Source: a virus
IMG/VR virus record: IMGVR_UViG_3300020057_000140
Coordinates: 1-26,305 of that record
Strand: one strand, 5' to 3'
DNA length: 26,305 bases
Part shown: in pieces, positions 13,960-22,293 of the stretch
How positions within the stretch are numbered: the first letter of the stretch is position 1
How the letters are laid out: each line of letters begins with the position of its first letter
Made by a program: the position numbers and the translations under genes
The notes under the pieces: generated by a model
The model's database searches: none
What the model saw: only the letters and a program-made list of their open reading frames with translations
What the model was told of the DNA's origin: nothing

Positions 13960-14364
13960 ATGCCCAGAGACACCTCAGCCTCTCTTTTGGTTCCGACCGC
14001 AGTTGCCTCGATCCCTCACCCCGACTTCAGGGCGCTGATCAACGGCGTCTTCAAGCACAGCGGCGAGTGGTTCTTCGGCACCATGACGGGCACGGGCGCC
14101 ACGCTCGATTCGCCGACCCTGCCCTTCGACCCGGCAATGGTCATTCTCCTCAACGAGACCGATGGATCGGTCCACATCGCGACCCCGACGACCGGCACAG
14201 CCAAGGGCATGTCGATCAAGCTCGCGGCGGCGTGGATGTCGACCGTCGGCATCACGATCGGCGTGAAGAAGTTCACCCTCGGCACCGACGCGGACCTCAA
14301 TGGGGCGGCCGACGTGATCCACTTCGCAGCTCTCGGCGTGCGCGACCTCGGCGGCTCGAGCTAG
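13960..14364 (+). CDS. probable small virion protein, beta-rich
   Basis: 134 aa. AGGAG at 13950-13954 supports ATG 13960 (MPRDTSASLLVPTAVASIPHPDF) over an in-frame ATG 57 bases upstream. The sequence is Gly/Thr/Ala-rich with regular short strands: FFGTMTGTGATLDSPTLPFDPAMVILLNET, VHIATPTTGTAKGMSIKLAA, VGITIGVKKFTLGTDADLNGAADVIHFAALG. The closing I-T-x-G-x-K-x-F-T-L-G-T-D-A-D-x-N pattern is common in small phage structural proteins. It has its own possible promoter and is followed by a hairpin, so it may be expressed to high level as a decoration or head/tail surface protein. Assignment is by style and context. Confidence 0.65.
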   Translation: MPRDTSASLLVPTAVASIPHPDFRALINGVFKHSGEWFFGTMTGTGATLDSPTLPFDPAMVILLNETDGSVHIATPTTGTAKGMSIKLAAAWMSTVGITIGVKKFTLGTDADLNGAADVIHFAALGVRDLGGSS

Positions 14365-14384
14365 ACGGTCCTTTTGGGGAGAAA

Positions 14385-14412
14385 CGCCCTGCAGGCGAGA
14401 TCCTGCAGGGCG
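14385..14412. terminator. perfect hairpin after the beta-rich protein gene
   Basis: CGCCCTGCAGG (14385-14395) and CCTGCAGGGCG (14402-14412) form an 11-bp perfect stem with a 6-base loop. No U-run follows on the + strand, so it may be a weak terminator, an mRNA-stabilising 3' end, or a processing site. Read on the - strand it is followed by TTTCTCC. Confidence 0.5.
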
Positions 14413-14444
14413 CATGCTGACGAAAAAGGAAGCGCGTCCGGGTA

Positions 14445-15065
14445 ATGCACAAGGGGCCGATCGCAGCGGAGCCGTCACGCTGGGGTCCAGGGGAGCCCGG
14501 CCATTACCCGTCCATGTCGACGCACAAGATGCGCTTTGTTGCATCGCGCGGCATGGGTGAGCTGAACGCGCAGATCGCCGAAGCGAGCAGGCTCTTCAGG
14601 CTCGACGAAGAAGGCGCTCGCATCGCGCCTCACGTCGTGACTATCGAAGACGTGACCAAGGGCATCGTCGGCAGCTACGCCGACCAGCAGTCCATCCAGC
14701 GCCTGGTGCTCGATACCAACGCTGAGTACACCAAGGGCGGGACGGTGCGCCTCACGCATGCTGTCGGCCGCTTCATCAGCTGCTTGCGCTCATACAAGCA
14801 CATCGATTCCGATACCCGCAGCGAGCTGACGCGGCGGGCTCAGGCCTACTGGAAAAAGGTCGCGCCCGTCGGCTACGACCGGCAGCCCACTGTGCGCAAG
14901 AGCGAGGAGCGCGCAGGGCGCGGCCGGCACGGGGCGCTTGTTGGTAGAGCGGAGAAGAGCCTGCGATTCACGATCCCGAGCGGCCTCATGAAGTCGGCTG
15001 GGGCTCCTCCTGCGCCAGGCAGGGCGCAGGACTGGAGCGACTACGTTCGGACGCGTGGCCGATGA
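14445..15065 (+). CDS. uncharacterised protein
   Basis: 206 aa from ATG 14445; ATG 14514 (MSTHKMRFVASRGMGELNAQIAEAS) is an alternative since neither has a well-placed ribosome-binding site. The centre is helical (IEDVTKGIVGSYADQQSIQRLVLDTNAEYTKGGTVRLTHAVGRFISCLRSYKHIDSDTRSELTRRAQAYWKKV), and the last ~50 residues are basic and Gly/Pro-rich. The stop overlaps the next ATG (ATGA). No recognised domain; its place ahead of the head-associated block suggests a virion-assembly or regulatory role but nothing proves it. Confidence 0.65.
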   Translation: MHKGPIAAEPSRWGPGEPGHYPSMSTHKMRFVASRGMGELNAQIAEASRLFRLDEEGARIAPHVVTIEDVTKGIVGSYADQQSIQRLVLDTNAEYTKGGTVRLTHAVGRFISCLRSYKHIDSDTRSELTRRAQAYWKKVAPVGYDRQPTVRKSEERAGRGRHGALVGRAEKSLRFTIPSGLMKSAGAPPAPGRAQDWSDYVRTRGR

Positions 15066-15469
15066 GCGACGGAGTCAAAGCGATCGCCCGAGCCCTGCAT
15101 CGGAAGATCATGCTCTCGATGCGGGCAGTCGCCGACAGCGAAGAGGACCCGATCGCGCAGGAGGCCACCGAGCAGCTCGCCAACCTCTACGACGCGTCCG
15201 AGAGCTGGCTCGATACACGGGACCTCGACGACGCGATCATCATCTCGCGCACCGTCGCGCTCAACGGATACAGGCAGGTGAGCGAGTCACGCCACGTGGC
15301 CCGCACGGTCGCCGAGTGCCTCGCAAACTACGCGCTCGGCGAGGCCAAGCTCTCGCGCGAAGTAGGCGGCGAGTTCGCATTGGCGCAAGCTTGCGCCTTC
15401 GACGCCTGCGCCAAAGAGGCCAGGCGCTACGCCGATGGGGAAAGAGACCATGCGCTTCGTAGTGGATAG
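15062..15469 (+). CDS. helical protein of unknown function, upstream of the RelA-like gene
   Basis: 135 aa, starting in an ATGA overlap. Almost wholly alpha-helical: KAIARALHRKIMLSMRAVADSEEDPIAQEATEQLANLYDASESWL, then TVALNGYRQVSESRHVARTVAECLANYALGEAKL and a Cys-containing helix AQACAFDACAKEARRYADG. It overlaps the ParB-like/RelA-like gene by 20-35 bases, so the two are coupled. If the downstream product is toxic in the producing cell, this gene would be the first place to look for a neutralising partner; that is pure context inference. Confidence 0.65.
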   Translation: MSDGVKAIARALHRKIMLSMRAVADSEEDPIAQEATEQLANLYDASESWLDTRDLDDAIIISRTVALNGYRQVSESRHVARTVAECLANYALGEAKLSREVGGEFALAQACAFDACAKEARRYADGERDHALRSG

Positions 15470-16613
15470 GCAGACGCTCGAAAAGGGCGTGGCTCGCGGC
15501 GGCAAGTACTATCGGCGCACGCCGACGGGCAACCCGAAGCGGCCGTGGCGCTACTACTACACGCGAGCAGACTACGAGCAGGCGCACGGCGAGCAGGCCC
15601 ACGTATCGGGATCCGAGGTCAAGCAGTCGAGGCAGAAGCTCCCCGATAGCCCGTGGCGCTACTTCCACAAGACTCCTGGCGCCCAGCTCATCCCGGTCAG
15701 CAAGCTCCTGGCGGCCCGCGCACGGCCCGAGGGCATCGCGAACGCCGCGGCGCACATGCAGAACGCGTTCGAGGGCAAAGGCGAGAAGCGAAAGCCGATA
15801 TCTCTTCGCGCCAACGGCGACGGCACCTTCACAGTGCTCGACGGCAACTCGACGACAGCGATGGCCCGAGCGGCCGACTGGAAGCACATCGTCGGCCGCG
15901 TCGAGCCCGCTCACACGCCCGCGCAGGAAAAGCGACACGCCTACCTCGAGAAGATGAAGGGCACCGTGCAGTCGTTCCGCGCAGCTCTCGCCTCGGGCAA
16001 GCTACAGGGCACCCTCGGCGAGCACGTGCGCACCGCGAAAAAGACTCTCGCCAAGCACCACGCGACGCTGCCCAAGCTCATATCGGACCTGCAGTCGCAC
16101 GCTCCCAAAGGGGCGAAAATCAAAGCTCGTGTCAAAGCGCTCGAGAGCGCGCTCGGCAAGCTCGACCGAAAGCCCAAGTACGGCACCGCGGCGAACCTGC
16201 AGGACTCGACGGGAGGACGCGTCGTCTGCGACTCGATCGCCGAAGTCGAGGCGACCGTCGCCAACCTGAAGAAGGCATACAAGGTCGTTACCGAGGACGA
16301 CTACATCTCCTCGCACCTCGATGGTTACAGGTCCTACCACCTCATTATCGAGCACGAGGGCCTCCAAAAGGAGATCCAGGTGCGAACGAAGAATCAGGAT
16401 ACGTGGGCAGACTTCGCGCACGACATCTACAAGCCGATGACCCCGAAGCAGGAGAAGGCCCTCGCCCAATCGAAGGCGGAGATCAAGGAATACTCGGCGA
16501 AGCTATCCGAATACATCTACGCCAAGGACCTCGGCAAAAAGCCTCCGCCCCCCATCCTACCCAAGTGCCCTGACGTCATCCCCGCCGCGTTCGGCGGATG
16601 CCCGAGCGTGTAA
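15435..16613 (+). CDS. ParB-like domain fused to RelA/SpoT-type (p)ppGpp synthetase-like domain
   Basis: 392 aa; ATG 15450 (after GGGGAAAGAG) is an alternative start. Residues 23-47 hold the K-Y-x2-R...W-x-Y-x-Y module also found in three neighbours (GGKYYRRTP...RPWRYYYTRADY). Residues ~85-158 match the ParB/sulfiredoxin-like domain (IPVSKLLAARARPEGI, VLDGNSTTAMARAADW). Residues ~228-335 match the RelA/SpoT synthetase core: R232-V-K234, K242, LQDSTGGRVV with the Mg-ligand position D257, an EDDYISSHLDGYRSYH loop with the nucleotide-stacking tyrosine position Y298, and E313-I-Q315-V-R-T. No HD hydrolase is present. Such synthetase-only proteins make (p)ppGpp or, in toxic forms, ppApp or modified tRNA. 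Product and role here are unknown. Confidence 0.78.
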   Translation: MGKETMRFVVDRQTLEKGVARGGKYYRRTPTGNPKRPWRYYYTRADYEQAHGEQAHVSGSEVKQSRQKLPDSPWRYFHKTPGAQLIPVSKLLAARARPEGIANAAAHMQNAFEGKGEKRKPISLRANGDGTFTVLDGNSTTAMARAADWKHIVGRVEPAHTPAQEKRHAYLEKMKGTVQSFRAALASGKLQGTLGEHVRTAKKTLAKHHATLPKLISDLQSHAPKGAKIKARVKALESALGKLDRKPKYGTAANLQDSTGGRVVCDSIAEVEATVANLKKAYKVVTEDDYISSHLDGYRSYHLIIEHEGLQKEIQVRTKNQDTWADFAHDIYKPMTPKQEKALAQSKAEIKEYSAKLSEYIYAKDLGKKPPPPILPKCPDVIPAAFGGCPSV

Positions 16614-16614
16614 A

Positions 16615-17418
16615 ATGGATTTCGATAAGCGAATGAAGGCAAAGAAGGCCATGACCCCGAAGGCGGGGCAGGGCTTCAATGTCGTTGGCATCGACACCTT
16701 CGAAGATCCAGGCGAAGAGCTGTACCTCATCGCGAACGTCAAGACGCGCGCCGAGGCTGAGAAGAAGCTCGCTGCGTGGAAGAAGAAGCACTTGGGCGAG
16801 CCCGCACACATCTACGGGCCCGAAGGCGGTGGCGGCGAGCCCGAAGAGGAGAACGTCGAGAAGTCGTTCGGCCACAAGTACAAGACCCGCACGCGCGATG
16901 CCTCCGGCAACTACAGGTACACGTACGAGGAGGAGCACCCGCTTCTTCGAGGCAACCTCGGCATCAAGCGGCAGGACATGCCTCAGATATTCCAGGAGCA
17001 CCTGCCTGCGTTCGTAGGCGCGATGAAGGGGCGCGGCATCAAGGTCGACGAGAGCGAAATCGCCGTCGGCAAGCTGAAGGCGACGCAGAGCGAGCTGCAC
17101 ATGCCCATCGTGCACAAGCTCGCCCAAGGGCACACCGAGGGCGCGCGCAAAAACCTGCGCATGCCGGTCATCACATCGAGCGATGGGTACGTGCTCGACG
17201 GCCACCACCGCTGGGCGGCCCTCCACGCGCAGGACCCGAAAAGCACCATCCGGCAGGTCCGCATCGATCTGCCCATAACAGCGCTCCTCAAGGAAGCCGG
17301 CTCGTTTCAAAAGGTCGGGTACTCCAAGTCGATGCTCCACCCGAAGTTCGCGGGGCTCGTGAAGAGTCGCTTTGTCTTCACCGATCCCAAGCACCGGCGT
17401 ATCGGTCTCGAGTGGTAG
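16615..17418 (+). CDS. ParB/sulfiredoxin-like domain protein with shared KY-R-YxY module
   Basis: 267 aa, starting just after the previous stop. Residues ~20-68 (FNVVGIDTFEDPGEELYLIANVKTRAEAEKKL...PAHIYGP) are a small alpha/beta domain seen in phage head-associated proteins. Residues 86-105 carry the module G-H-K-Y-x2-R-x-R-x3-G-x-Y-x-Y-x-Y-E. Residues ~145-230 are a ParB-like domain: I-x-V-G-KLKATQSEL, MPVITSSDGYVLDGHHRWAAL and IRQVRIDLPITALLKEA. The DGHHRWAA loop is the usual signature of phage and plasmid ParB-like nuclease proteins, which act as nucleases, CTPases or adaptors. The C-terminus (VGYSKSMLHPKFAGLVKSRFVFTDPKH) is unassigned. Coupled to the RelA-like gene, likely as part of one virion-linked set. 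Confidence 0.8.
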   Translation: MDFDKRMKAKKAMTPKAGQGFNVVGIDTFEDPGEELYLIANVKTRAEAEKKLAAWKKKHLGEPAHIYGPEGGGGEPEEENVEKSFGHKYKTRTRDASGNYRYTYEEEHPLLRGNLGIKRQDMPQIFQEHLPAFVGAMKGRGIKVDESEIAVGKLKATQSELHMPIVHKLAQGHTEGARKNLRMPVITSSDGYVLDGHHRWAALHAQDPKSTIRQVRIDLPITALLKEAGSFQKVGYSKSMLHPKFAGLVKSRFVFTDPKHRRIGLEW

Positions 17419-17429
17419 GCGCGGGCCAC

Positions 17430-17864
17430 GTGAAGCGGATCACCGTCCAAGAGCTGAGAGCAGCCAGCGAGCTGCTGATCAAGGCCTGCGCCTGCGACAA
17501 GCCCAAGCCCAAGCGCAAAAAACGTCGCAACGCGCGGGCCGAGCTGGTCGCGTTCTACGAGGCGGCCGCGCAGGGTGCAGCAGGCGATACGCCCCATCAG
17601 GCGATCCCCGACTTCGGTGCGCTCTACTTCGCGCCCGAGGACGACGAGAAGCGAGCCCGCGAGTCAGAGGCTTCGCTCAACCGCAGGCGCTCGATGGCGC
17701 CAGGCTTTCACGGGTACAACGAGCCCGAGGACAAGCCCGAGCTGCGTTTCATCGCTCCCGATAACATTCACGGGAGCCCCTTGGTCGGCCTGGCCGAGCC
17801 GGTCATCCGCTCACCTCGCCTCGTATCGTCGAAAGTCAGGCTGAAGAGTAAGCTCGGCCGCTAG
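17430..17864 (+). CDS. uncharacterised small basic protein
   Basis: 144 aa from GTG 17430 (MKRITVQELRAASELL); a GTG at 17412 that overlaps the previous stop is an equally possible start. It has a basic stretch (DKPKPKRKKRRNARAELVAFYEAAAQ), a loop region with DFGALYFAPEDDEKRARESEASLNRRRSMAPGF, and a C-terminal RSPRLVSSKVRLKSKLGR. No domain recognised. It lies between a ParB-like gene and the 890-aa acidic gene and is likely cotranscribed with both. Confidence 0.6.
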   Translation: MKRITVQELRAASELLIKACACDKPKPKRKKRRNARAELVAFYEAAAQGAAGDTPHQAIPDFGALYFAPEDDEKRARESEASLNRRRSMAPGFHGYNEPEDKPELRFIAPDNIHGSPLVGLAEPVIRSPRLVSSKVRLKSKLGR

Positions 17865-17875
17865 GAGAACACCCA

Positions 17876-20548
17876 ATGGACGCGCTCGATAGCCTGATGC
17901 TCCTCATGAAGGGCGACAAGAAGAAGGGCAAGTTCCCTGCCCCCAACGCCGACAAAGACTCGGACGGCGTGCCCGATAAGCCGCAAGGCGACCCCGAGGG
18001 CGACGGCGATGCGCAGGCCATGGCCGACGCGTACAACGGCGTGGTCGACAAGGACGACTCGGCTGACGTGGGCGACGAGGCTGCGGCCGGCGACGACAGC
18101 TTCGATGCCGCTGGCGGCGAGGGCGGCGACGAAGACGACGACAGCTTCGATGCCGCTGGCGGCGAGGGCGACGAAGGCGGCGACACCGACGGCGACGGCA
18201 TCGCGGACGACGAGGATGACGATCACGACGGCGACGGCATGAGCGACGACGAGGAGCTTGCCGACGTGGCCGATGGCGCAGGCGAGGGCGACTTCCCGGG
18301 CGGCGAGGACGAGCAGGGCGGAGGCAGCCCCGAGGTCGCGCAGCTGGTCATGAAGATCGCCGCGGCCGAGAAAGACTTCTACGCGGCCAAGGGCATGCAC
18401 GGCGCAGGGCACCACAAGGCCGAGGGCGCGATGGACGTGATGCACAAGCTCGTCCGCAAGCTCGTGCGGTCTATCGCGGGAGCGCACGGCGTCGACCCGA
18501 GCGCCAAGCCCGGCGAAGAGGGCGACGACTCGGGCAAGGCGCCTCCCTTCGGCAAGAAGCCTGGCGGCGAGGGCGATGAGGGCGCGCCGTCCAAGGCGCG
18601 CCCCTTCAAGGGCAAGAAGGACCGCAAGAGCAACCCCTTCGCCCGAGGCGATGATGGCGGCGACGGACCCGATGATCAGGACGAGCCCTCGGACGACAGC
18701 GACAGCGACAGCGACAGCGGCGACGAGGGCGACTCCGAGAAGAAGAAAAAGACCCCGTTCGGCAAGGCCGTCACGGGCGTCATGCAGATGCTCGGTCCCG
18801 TGGCACAGGACGTCCTGTGTAAGGCGGCGGGCCTGCCGCCCAAGCGCCCGACCCTGACGCATTCGCCTCGCCCTGCGGGACCCGCTGCGGGCGGCGGCTT
18901 CATCGACTGGGGCGCGGTCGTCTCAGCCAACGCGGACGGCAGCCCCGGCCACATGACCAAGAGCGAAGCGCCGGCCGCGCCGGCCATGGCGCGAGCAAGC
19001 GGAGGCAGCAGCGCGCAGGGCCCCGCGTCCCGCCGCATCACGATGCCCGGACTCGATAGCAACGGCTCGCCCCTGCGGCAGGCGGCGAGGGAGAAGCGAA
19101 TGAACGAAATCAATCACCCCGCTATCGAGCAGCCCATGCGCAAAGCAGCGCGCGTGGTAGTGACCGATGTGCCGAGGCTCGACGCGATCGACATGCTCAA
19201 GGCTGTGCTCGAGGGCGATAGGCAGGGCCAGCTCCGCAAGTCGGCTGGCCACAAGTACATCAGCCGCAAGCGCAACGTGCACGGCGGGTACGACTACGTC
19301 TACGAGCACCCGAAGACCAAGCAGAAGCACAAGTTCTCGACGTCACACCGCTCGTGGTCTACGGGCGAAGGCGACGCCCACCTCGAGCCCGGCTCGAAGT
19401 TTCACAACGTGACCAGCCGTGAAAAAGGCTCGGACTATCCTGATTCACAGGGGGGAGCCTCCGAATGGACCGAGCCTGGCGGCAAGAAGAAGAACAACAG
19501 CCACGCCCACGGTCATATCGGGGACGACCACATCAAGGCGATGCACGAGCACGCCTCGCGAGACACGCTGCGTCTCAAGGCCAAGAAGGACCGCTCGGGC
19601 GAGCGCGACAAGGCGCAGTACGGGCAAGTCGATGAGCAGGGCTCATTCCATGGCTCGGCCGTCGAGCACAAGGTTGCCTACGATCAGATGAAGAGCCCCC
19701 TCGGCTCGACGGTACCGGGCAAGTCGCGCGCTCACATGCTCAGCCCCTTGGGGCTGCATCACGCAGCCAAGCACGCGGCCAAGGTCGGAGACCGAAAAGC
19801 GCTCGATATGATCGGCAACGCGCTCCCTCGCGCTTCCTTCAGGCGGCCCTCTCAGTACACAGCACAATCAGAGCACGAGAGCGGCGCACGTGCGCTCGTC
19901 GAGAAGTACGGCACGGGAGGTTCGCGCGCGGAAAAGAGCATGGGCCGCGATGGCTCGGGCCGCGCGCTCCGCAAGGGATTCGATACGTACGAGCAGCAGT
20001 CGTCGAACCTGCCGGACGATCTGCTCTACGAGTACCTGATCGGCGCGATCGAGGAGTCGCTTCATTCGTCGATCCGCAAGAGCGACACGCAGCCGACCGG
20101 CCACATCATGGCCGACCTGCTCAAGGCAGCCCGCACCAACGGCGACCTCAAGCGCGCGCTCGGCACCTTCAGGGTCACCCAGTCGTCTATCGACTCGGTG
20201 CTCGCCGAGCGTGGCCTGCTCAAGTCGCAGGGGCAGTCCCTGAGCAACGGGCTCATCCCGGACGAGCGCCACTACACCCCGCAGGCGCCGTGGATGCGTC
20301 CCGGCGAGTACGTCGGCGTGGTGGTCGCGCCTCCTGCCGATAACAACGTCGCGCACCTGATCCGCGACGACAGGCTCGACCCTTGCCGCTCGCTCGCAGT
20401 GGCCCGAGCGGAGCAGCACCAGTCCCTCTGGAGGGGCGGTGACTCTCGGGCGCGCGTGAACTACGATGCCGCGTGTGCAGTGCACGGACGCGATATCTCG
20501 AAGTCGCAGAACCTCCACAACCCGTACGTGACCTGCAGCTGTAGCTGA
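17876..20548 (+). CDS. 890-aa acidic protein with Ca-binding-like repeats and KY-R-YxY module
   Basis: AGGAG at 17863-17867 fixes the start. Residues ~20-145 are very acidic with DxDxDG-type loops (DKDSDGVPD; DTDGDGIADDEDDDHDGDGMSDDEE), like thrombospondin type-3 calcium loops; within them a DDSFDAAGGEG unit occurs twice. A helical patch with many His and Lys follows (~155-200), then more acidic, low-complexity sequence (DSDSDSDSGDEGD). Residues 458-477 are the shared module G-H-K-Y-x2-R-x-R-x3-G-x-Y-x-Y-x-Y-E. The C-terminal third is more ordered (LPDDLLYEYLIGAIEESLH; RPGEYVGVVVAPPAD) and ends CAVHGRDISKSQNLHNPYVTCSC, a Cys/His tail I have seen in phage proteins. The gene lies just before portal, so a head or ejection role is likely. 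Function unknown. Confidence 0.7.
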   Translation: MDALDSLMLLMKGDKKKGKFPAPNADKDSDGVPDKPQGDPEGDGDAQAMADAYNGVVDKDDSADVGDEAAAGDDSFDAAGGEGGDEDDDSFDAAGGEGDEGGDTDGDGIADDEDDDHDGDGMSDDEELADVADGAGEGDFPGGEDEQGGGSPEVAQLVMKIAAAEKDFYAAKGMHGAGHHKAEGAMDVMHKLVRKLVRSIAGAHGVDPSAKPGEEGDDSGKAPPFGKKPGGEGDEGAPSKARPFKGKKDRKSNPFARGDDGGDGPDDQDEPSDDSDSDSDSGDEGDSEKKKKTPFGKAVTGVMQMLGPVAQDVLCKAAGLPPKRPTLTHSPRPAGPAAGGGFIDWGAVVSANADGSPGHMTKSEAPAAPAMARASGGSSAQGPASRRITMPGLDSNGSPLRQAAREKRMNEINHPAIEQPMRKAARVVVTDVPRLDAIDMLKAVLEGDRQGQLRKSAGHKYISRKRNVHGGYDYVYEHPKTKQKHKFSTSHRSWSTGEGDAHLEPGSKFHNVTSREKGSDYPDSQGGASEWTEPGGKKKNNSHAHGHIGDDHIKAMHEHASRDTLRLKAKKDRSGERDKAQYGQVDEQGSFHGSAVEHKVAYDQMKSPLGSTVPGKSRAHMLSPLGLHHAAKHAAKVGDRKALDMIGNALPRASFRRPSQYTAQSEHESGARALVEKYGTGGSRAEKSMGRDGSGRALRKGFDTYEQQSSNLPDDLLYEYLIGAIEESLHSSIRKSDTQPTGHIMADLLKAARTNGDLKRALGTFRVTQSSIDSVLAERGLLKSQGQSLSNGLIPDERHYTPQAPWMRPGEYVGVVVAPPADNNVAHLIRDDRLDPCRSLAVARAEQHQSLWRGGDSRARVNYDAACAVHGRDISKSQNLHNPYVTCSCS

Positions 20549-22290
20549 TGGCCCTCCGCGACGACCTCCGCGCTCTCGCCTCTACCTCGCTCTCGAAGGC
20601 GAGCGCGTGGGCGCGTGGGTCTGACGACGACGTCAGCCCCTCGATGATGAACGAGGTCCTCCGCAAGGCGGGCATGGGGCTGCCCGAGGCCACTGGCGAG
20701 CGCCCTCGCGCCATGTTCCACGACCCCTATGCGTCGATGGACTGGGGAGGCTGGCGCCAGCGCCCAAGCTCGATGACCTACGAGACGCTGCGCGTCATGA
20801 GCGTGCAGAACACCGTCATCGCCGCGATCATCAACCTACGCGTCCACCAGGTCTCCGCGTTCTGCAGGCCTCAGCAGGGGCGCTACGACCGAGGTTACCG
20901 GCTCATCCTGCGCGACCGACGCGACACCAAAAAGGGCATGAGCCCGGGCGAGCAGAAGGAAGCGCAGCGCATCGAGCGCATAATCGAGATGACGGGCGTG
21001 CTCCTGCCCGGCGAGAAGCCCTCGGACCGCGACAACTTCCGCAGCTTCATCAAAAAGAGCGTTCGCGACGTCCTGACGTACGACCAGATGTGCTTCGAGA
21101 AGATCCGCGATCGCGCCGGCCGCGTGAGTCGCTTCATCTCGCTGCCGTCCGAGACGATCCGCCCTGCGGTCACGGACATGGAGCACATGGAGCCTGCCGA
21201 GCTGCGCAGCCGCGTCTCGCACCTGCAGGTCTACGAGAGCACGATCATCGCTGAGTTCGGCCCTGACGATATCGCGTGGTGCATCATGAACCCGCGCTCG
21301 GACCTGCGAACCAACGGCTTTGGCTTCTCGCCTATCGAGCAGATCGTGTCCCTCGTGACGGCGTGGCTCTTCGGCTTTCAATACAACCAGAAGTTCTTCA
21401 CGCAGGGCTCGGCCATCAAGGGCCTGCTCAACATCAAGGGCGCGATTCCCGATAGGCAGATGCGCGCGTTCCGCCGCATGTGGTACGCGATGGTCTCGGG
21501 CGTCAACAACGCCTGGAAGACGCCCATCCTCAACAGCGAGGACGTGCAGTGGGTGCCCATGCACTCCACCAATCGCGAGATGGAGTACACGGCGTGGATG
21601 GACTGGCTGACCAAGCTGATCTGCGCGGTCTACGGCGTCGACCCGGTCGAGATCAACTTCATCTTCGGCAGCAACGGCACTGGCGGCGGCTCGACGCTCA
21701 ACAGCTCGAGGCCGAACGCGACCGAGGTCACCGAGAGCAAGGACAAGGGCCTGCGCCCGATCGTTTCGCACCTCGAAGATCACATCAACATGCACATCGT
21801 CTGGGAGATGAACCCCGACTTCGAGTTCGCCTTCACGGGGCTCGACGCCAAGGCCGAGGACAAGGAGCGCGATGGGCGCCTGGCCGAGGTCAAGGGGATC
21901 AAGACCGTCAACGAGGTGCGCGCTGAGATGGATCTCGAGCCGCTCCCGGACGGCCTCGGCGACGTCATCCTCGACAGCAACTGGATCCAGAACAAGTCGT
22001 CGGCCGAGCAGCCCCAAGAGGGCGGTGGCGGCGAGATGGGCGGGCCTCCTGGCGGCGCTCCCCCTGGACCGGATAACGGGGACATGCTCGAGGGCTCGGC
22101 CGAGAGCGAGCCTGAGGGCGACGGCGACGGCGACATGCTGGGCGGCTCGACCAAGCTCACCGGCGACGAGGACGACGATCAGCTGCTGGCGGCGTCAGAG
22201 ACCATGATGGGCAGCGTGCACGAGCTGCTCCGCAAGTCGGTCCGCCTCGAAGGTGGTCGGCAGTACATCGACATCGAGCTGAAGGAATAA
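20548..22290 (+). CDS. portal protein
   Basis: 580 aa; its ATG overlaps the previous TGA (TGATG). It shows the portal pattern: N-terminal SVQNTVIAAIINLRVHQVSAFC, a connector region (FRSFIKKSVRDVLTYDQMCFEKIRDRAGRVSRFISLPSETIRP), GPDDIAWCIMNPRSDLRTNGFGFSPIEQIVSLVTAWLFGFQYNQKFFTQGSAIKGLLNIKG, and NREMEYTAWMDWLTKLICAVYGVDPVEINF, which is the classic crown/stem stretch of HK97-type phage portals. The dodecameric portal sits at one head vertex, is the channel for DNA, and binds the terminase. Residues ~490-560 are acidic Gly/Pro-rich and likely disordered, followed by a conserved-looking end (SVHELLRKSVRLEGGRQYIDIEL). The MuF-type gene follows one gene later, as expected. Confidence 0.9.
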   Translation: MALRDDLRALASTSLSKASAWARGSDDDVSPSMMNEVLRKAGMGLPEATGERPRAMFHDPYASMDWGGWRQRPSSMTYETLRVMSVQNTVIAAIINLRVHQVSAFCRPQQGRYDRGYRLILRDRRDTKKGMSPGEQKEAQRIERIIEMTGVLLPGEKPSDRDNFRSFIKKSVRDVLTYDQMCFEKIRDRAGRVSRFISLPSETIRPAVTDMEHMEPAELRSRVSHLQVYESTIIAEFGPDDIAWCIMNPRSDLRTNGFGFSPIEQIVSLVTAWLFGFQYNQKFFTQGSAIKGLLNIKGAIPDRQMRAFRRMWYAMVSGVNNAWKTPILNSEDVQWVPMHSTNREMEYTAWMDWLTKLICAVYGVDPVEINFIFGSNGTGGGSTLNSSRPNATEVTESKDKGLRPIVSHLEDHINMHIVWEMNPDFEFAFTGLDAKAEDKERDGRLAEVKGIKTVNEVRAEMDLEPLPDGLGDVILDSNWIQNKSSAEQPQEGGGGEMGGPPGGAPPGPDNGDMLEGSAESEPEGDGDGDMLGGSTKLTGDEDDDQLLAASETMMGSVHELLRKSVRLEGGRQYIDIELKE

Positions 22291-22293
22291 CCC

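Noticed and set aside
17861-18862. 333-aa - strand frame rich in Ala/Val that looks like membrane helices
   Set aside because: It is the complement of the Asp/Gly-rich acidic repeats, which automatically yields Val/Ala-rich sequence.
20836-22017. 393-aa - strand open frame opposite portal
   Set aside because: Antisense shadow of the portal gene with low-complexity Arg/Val/Leu composition.
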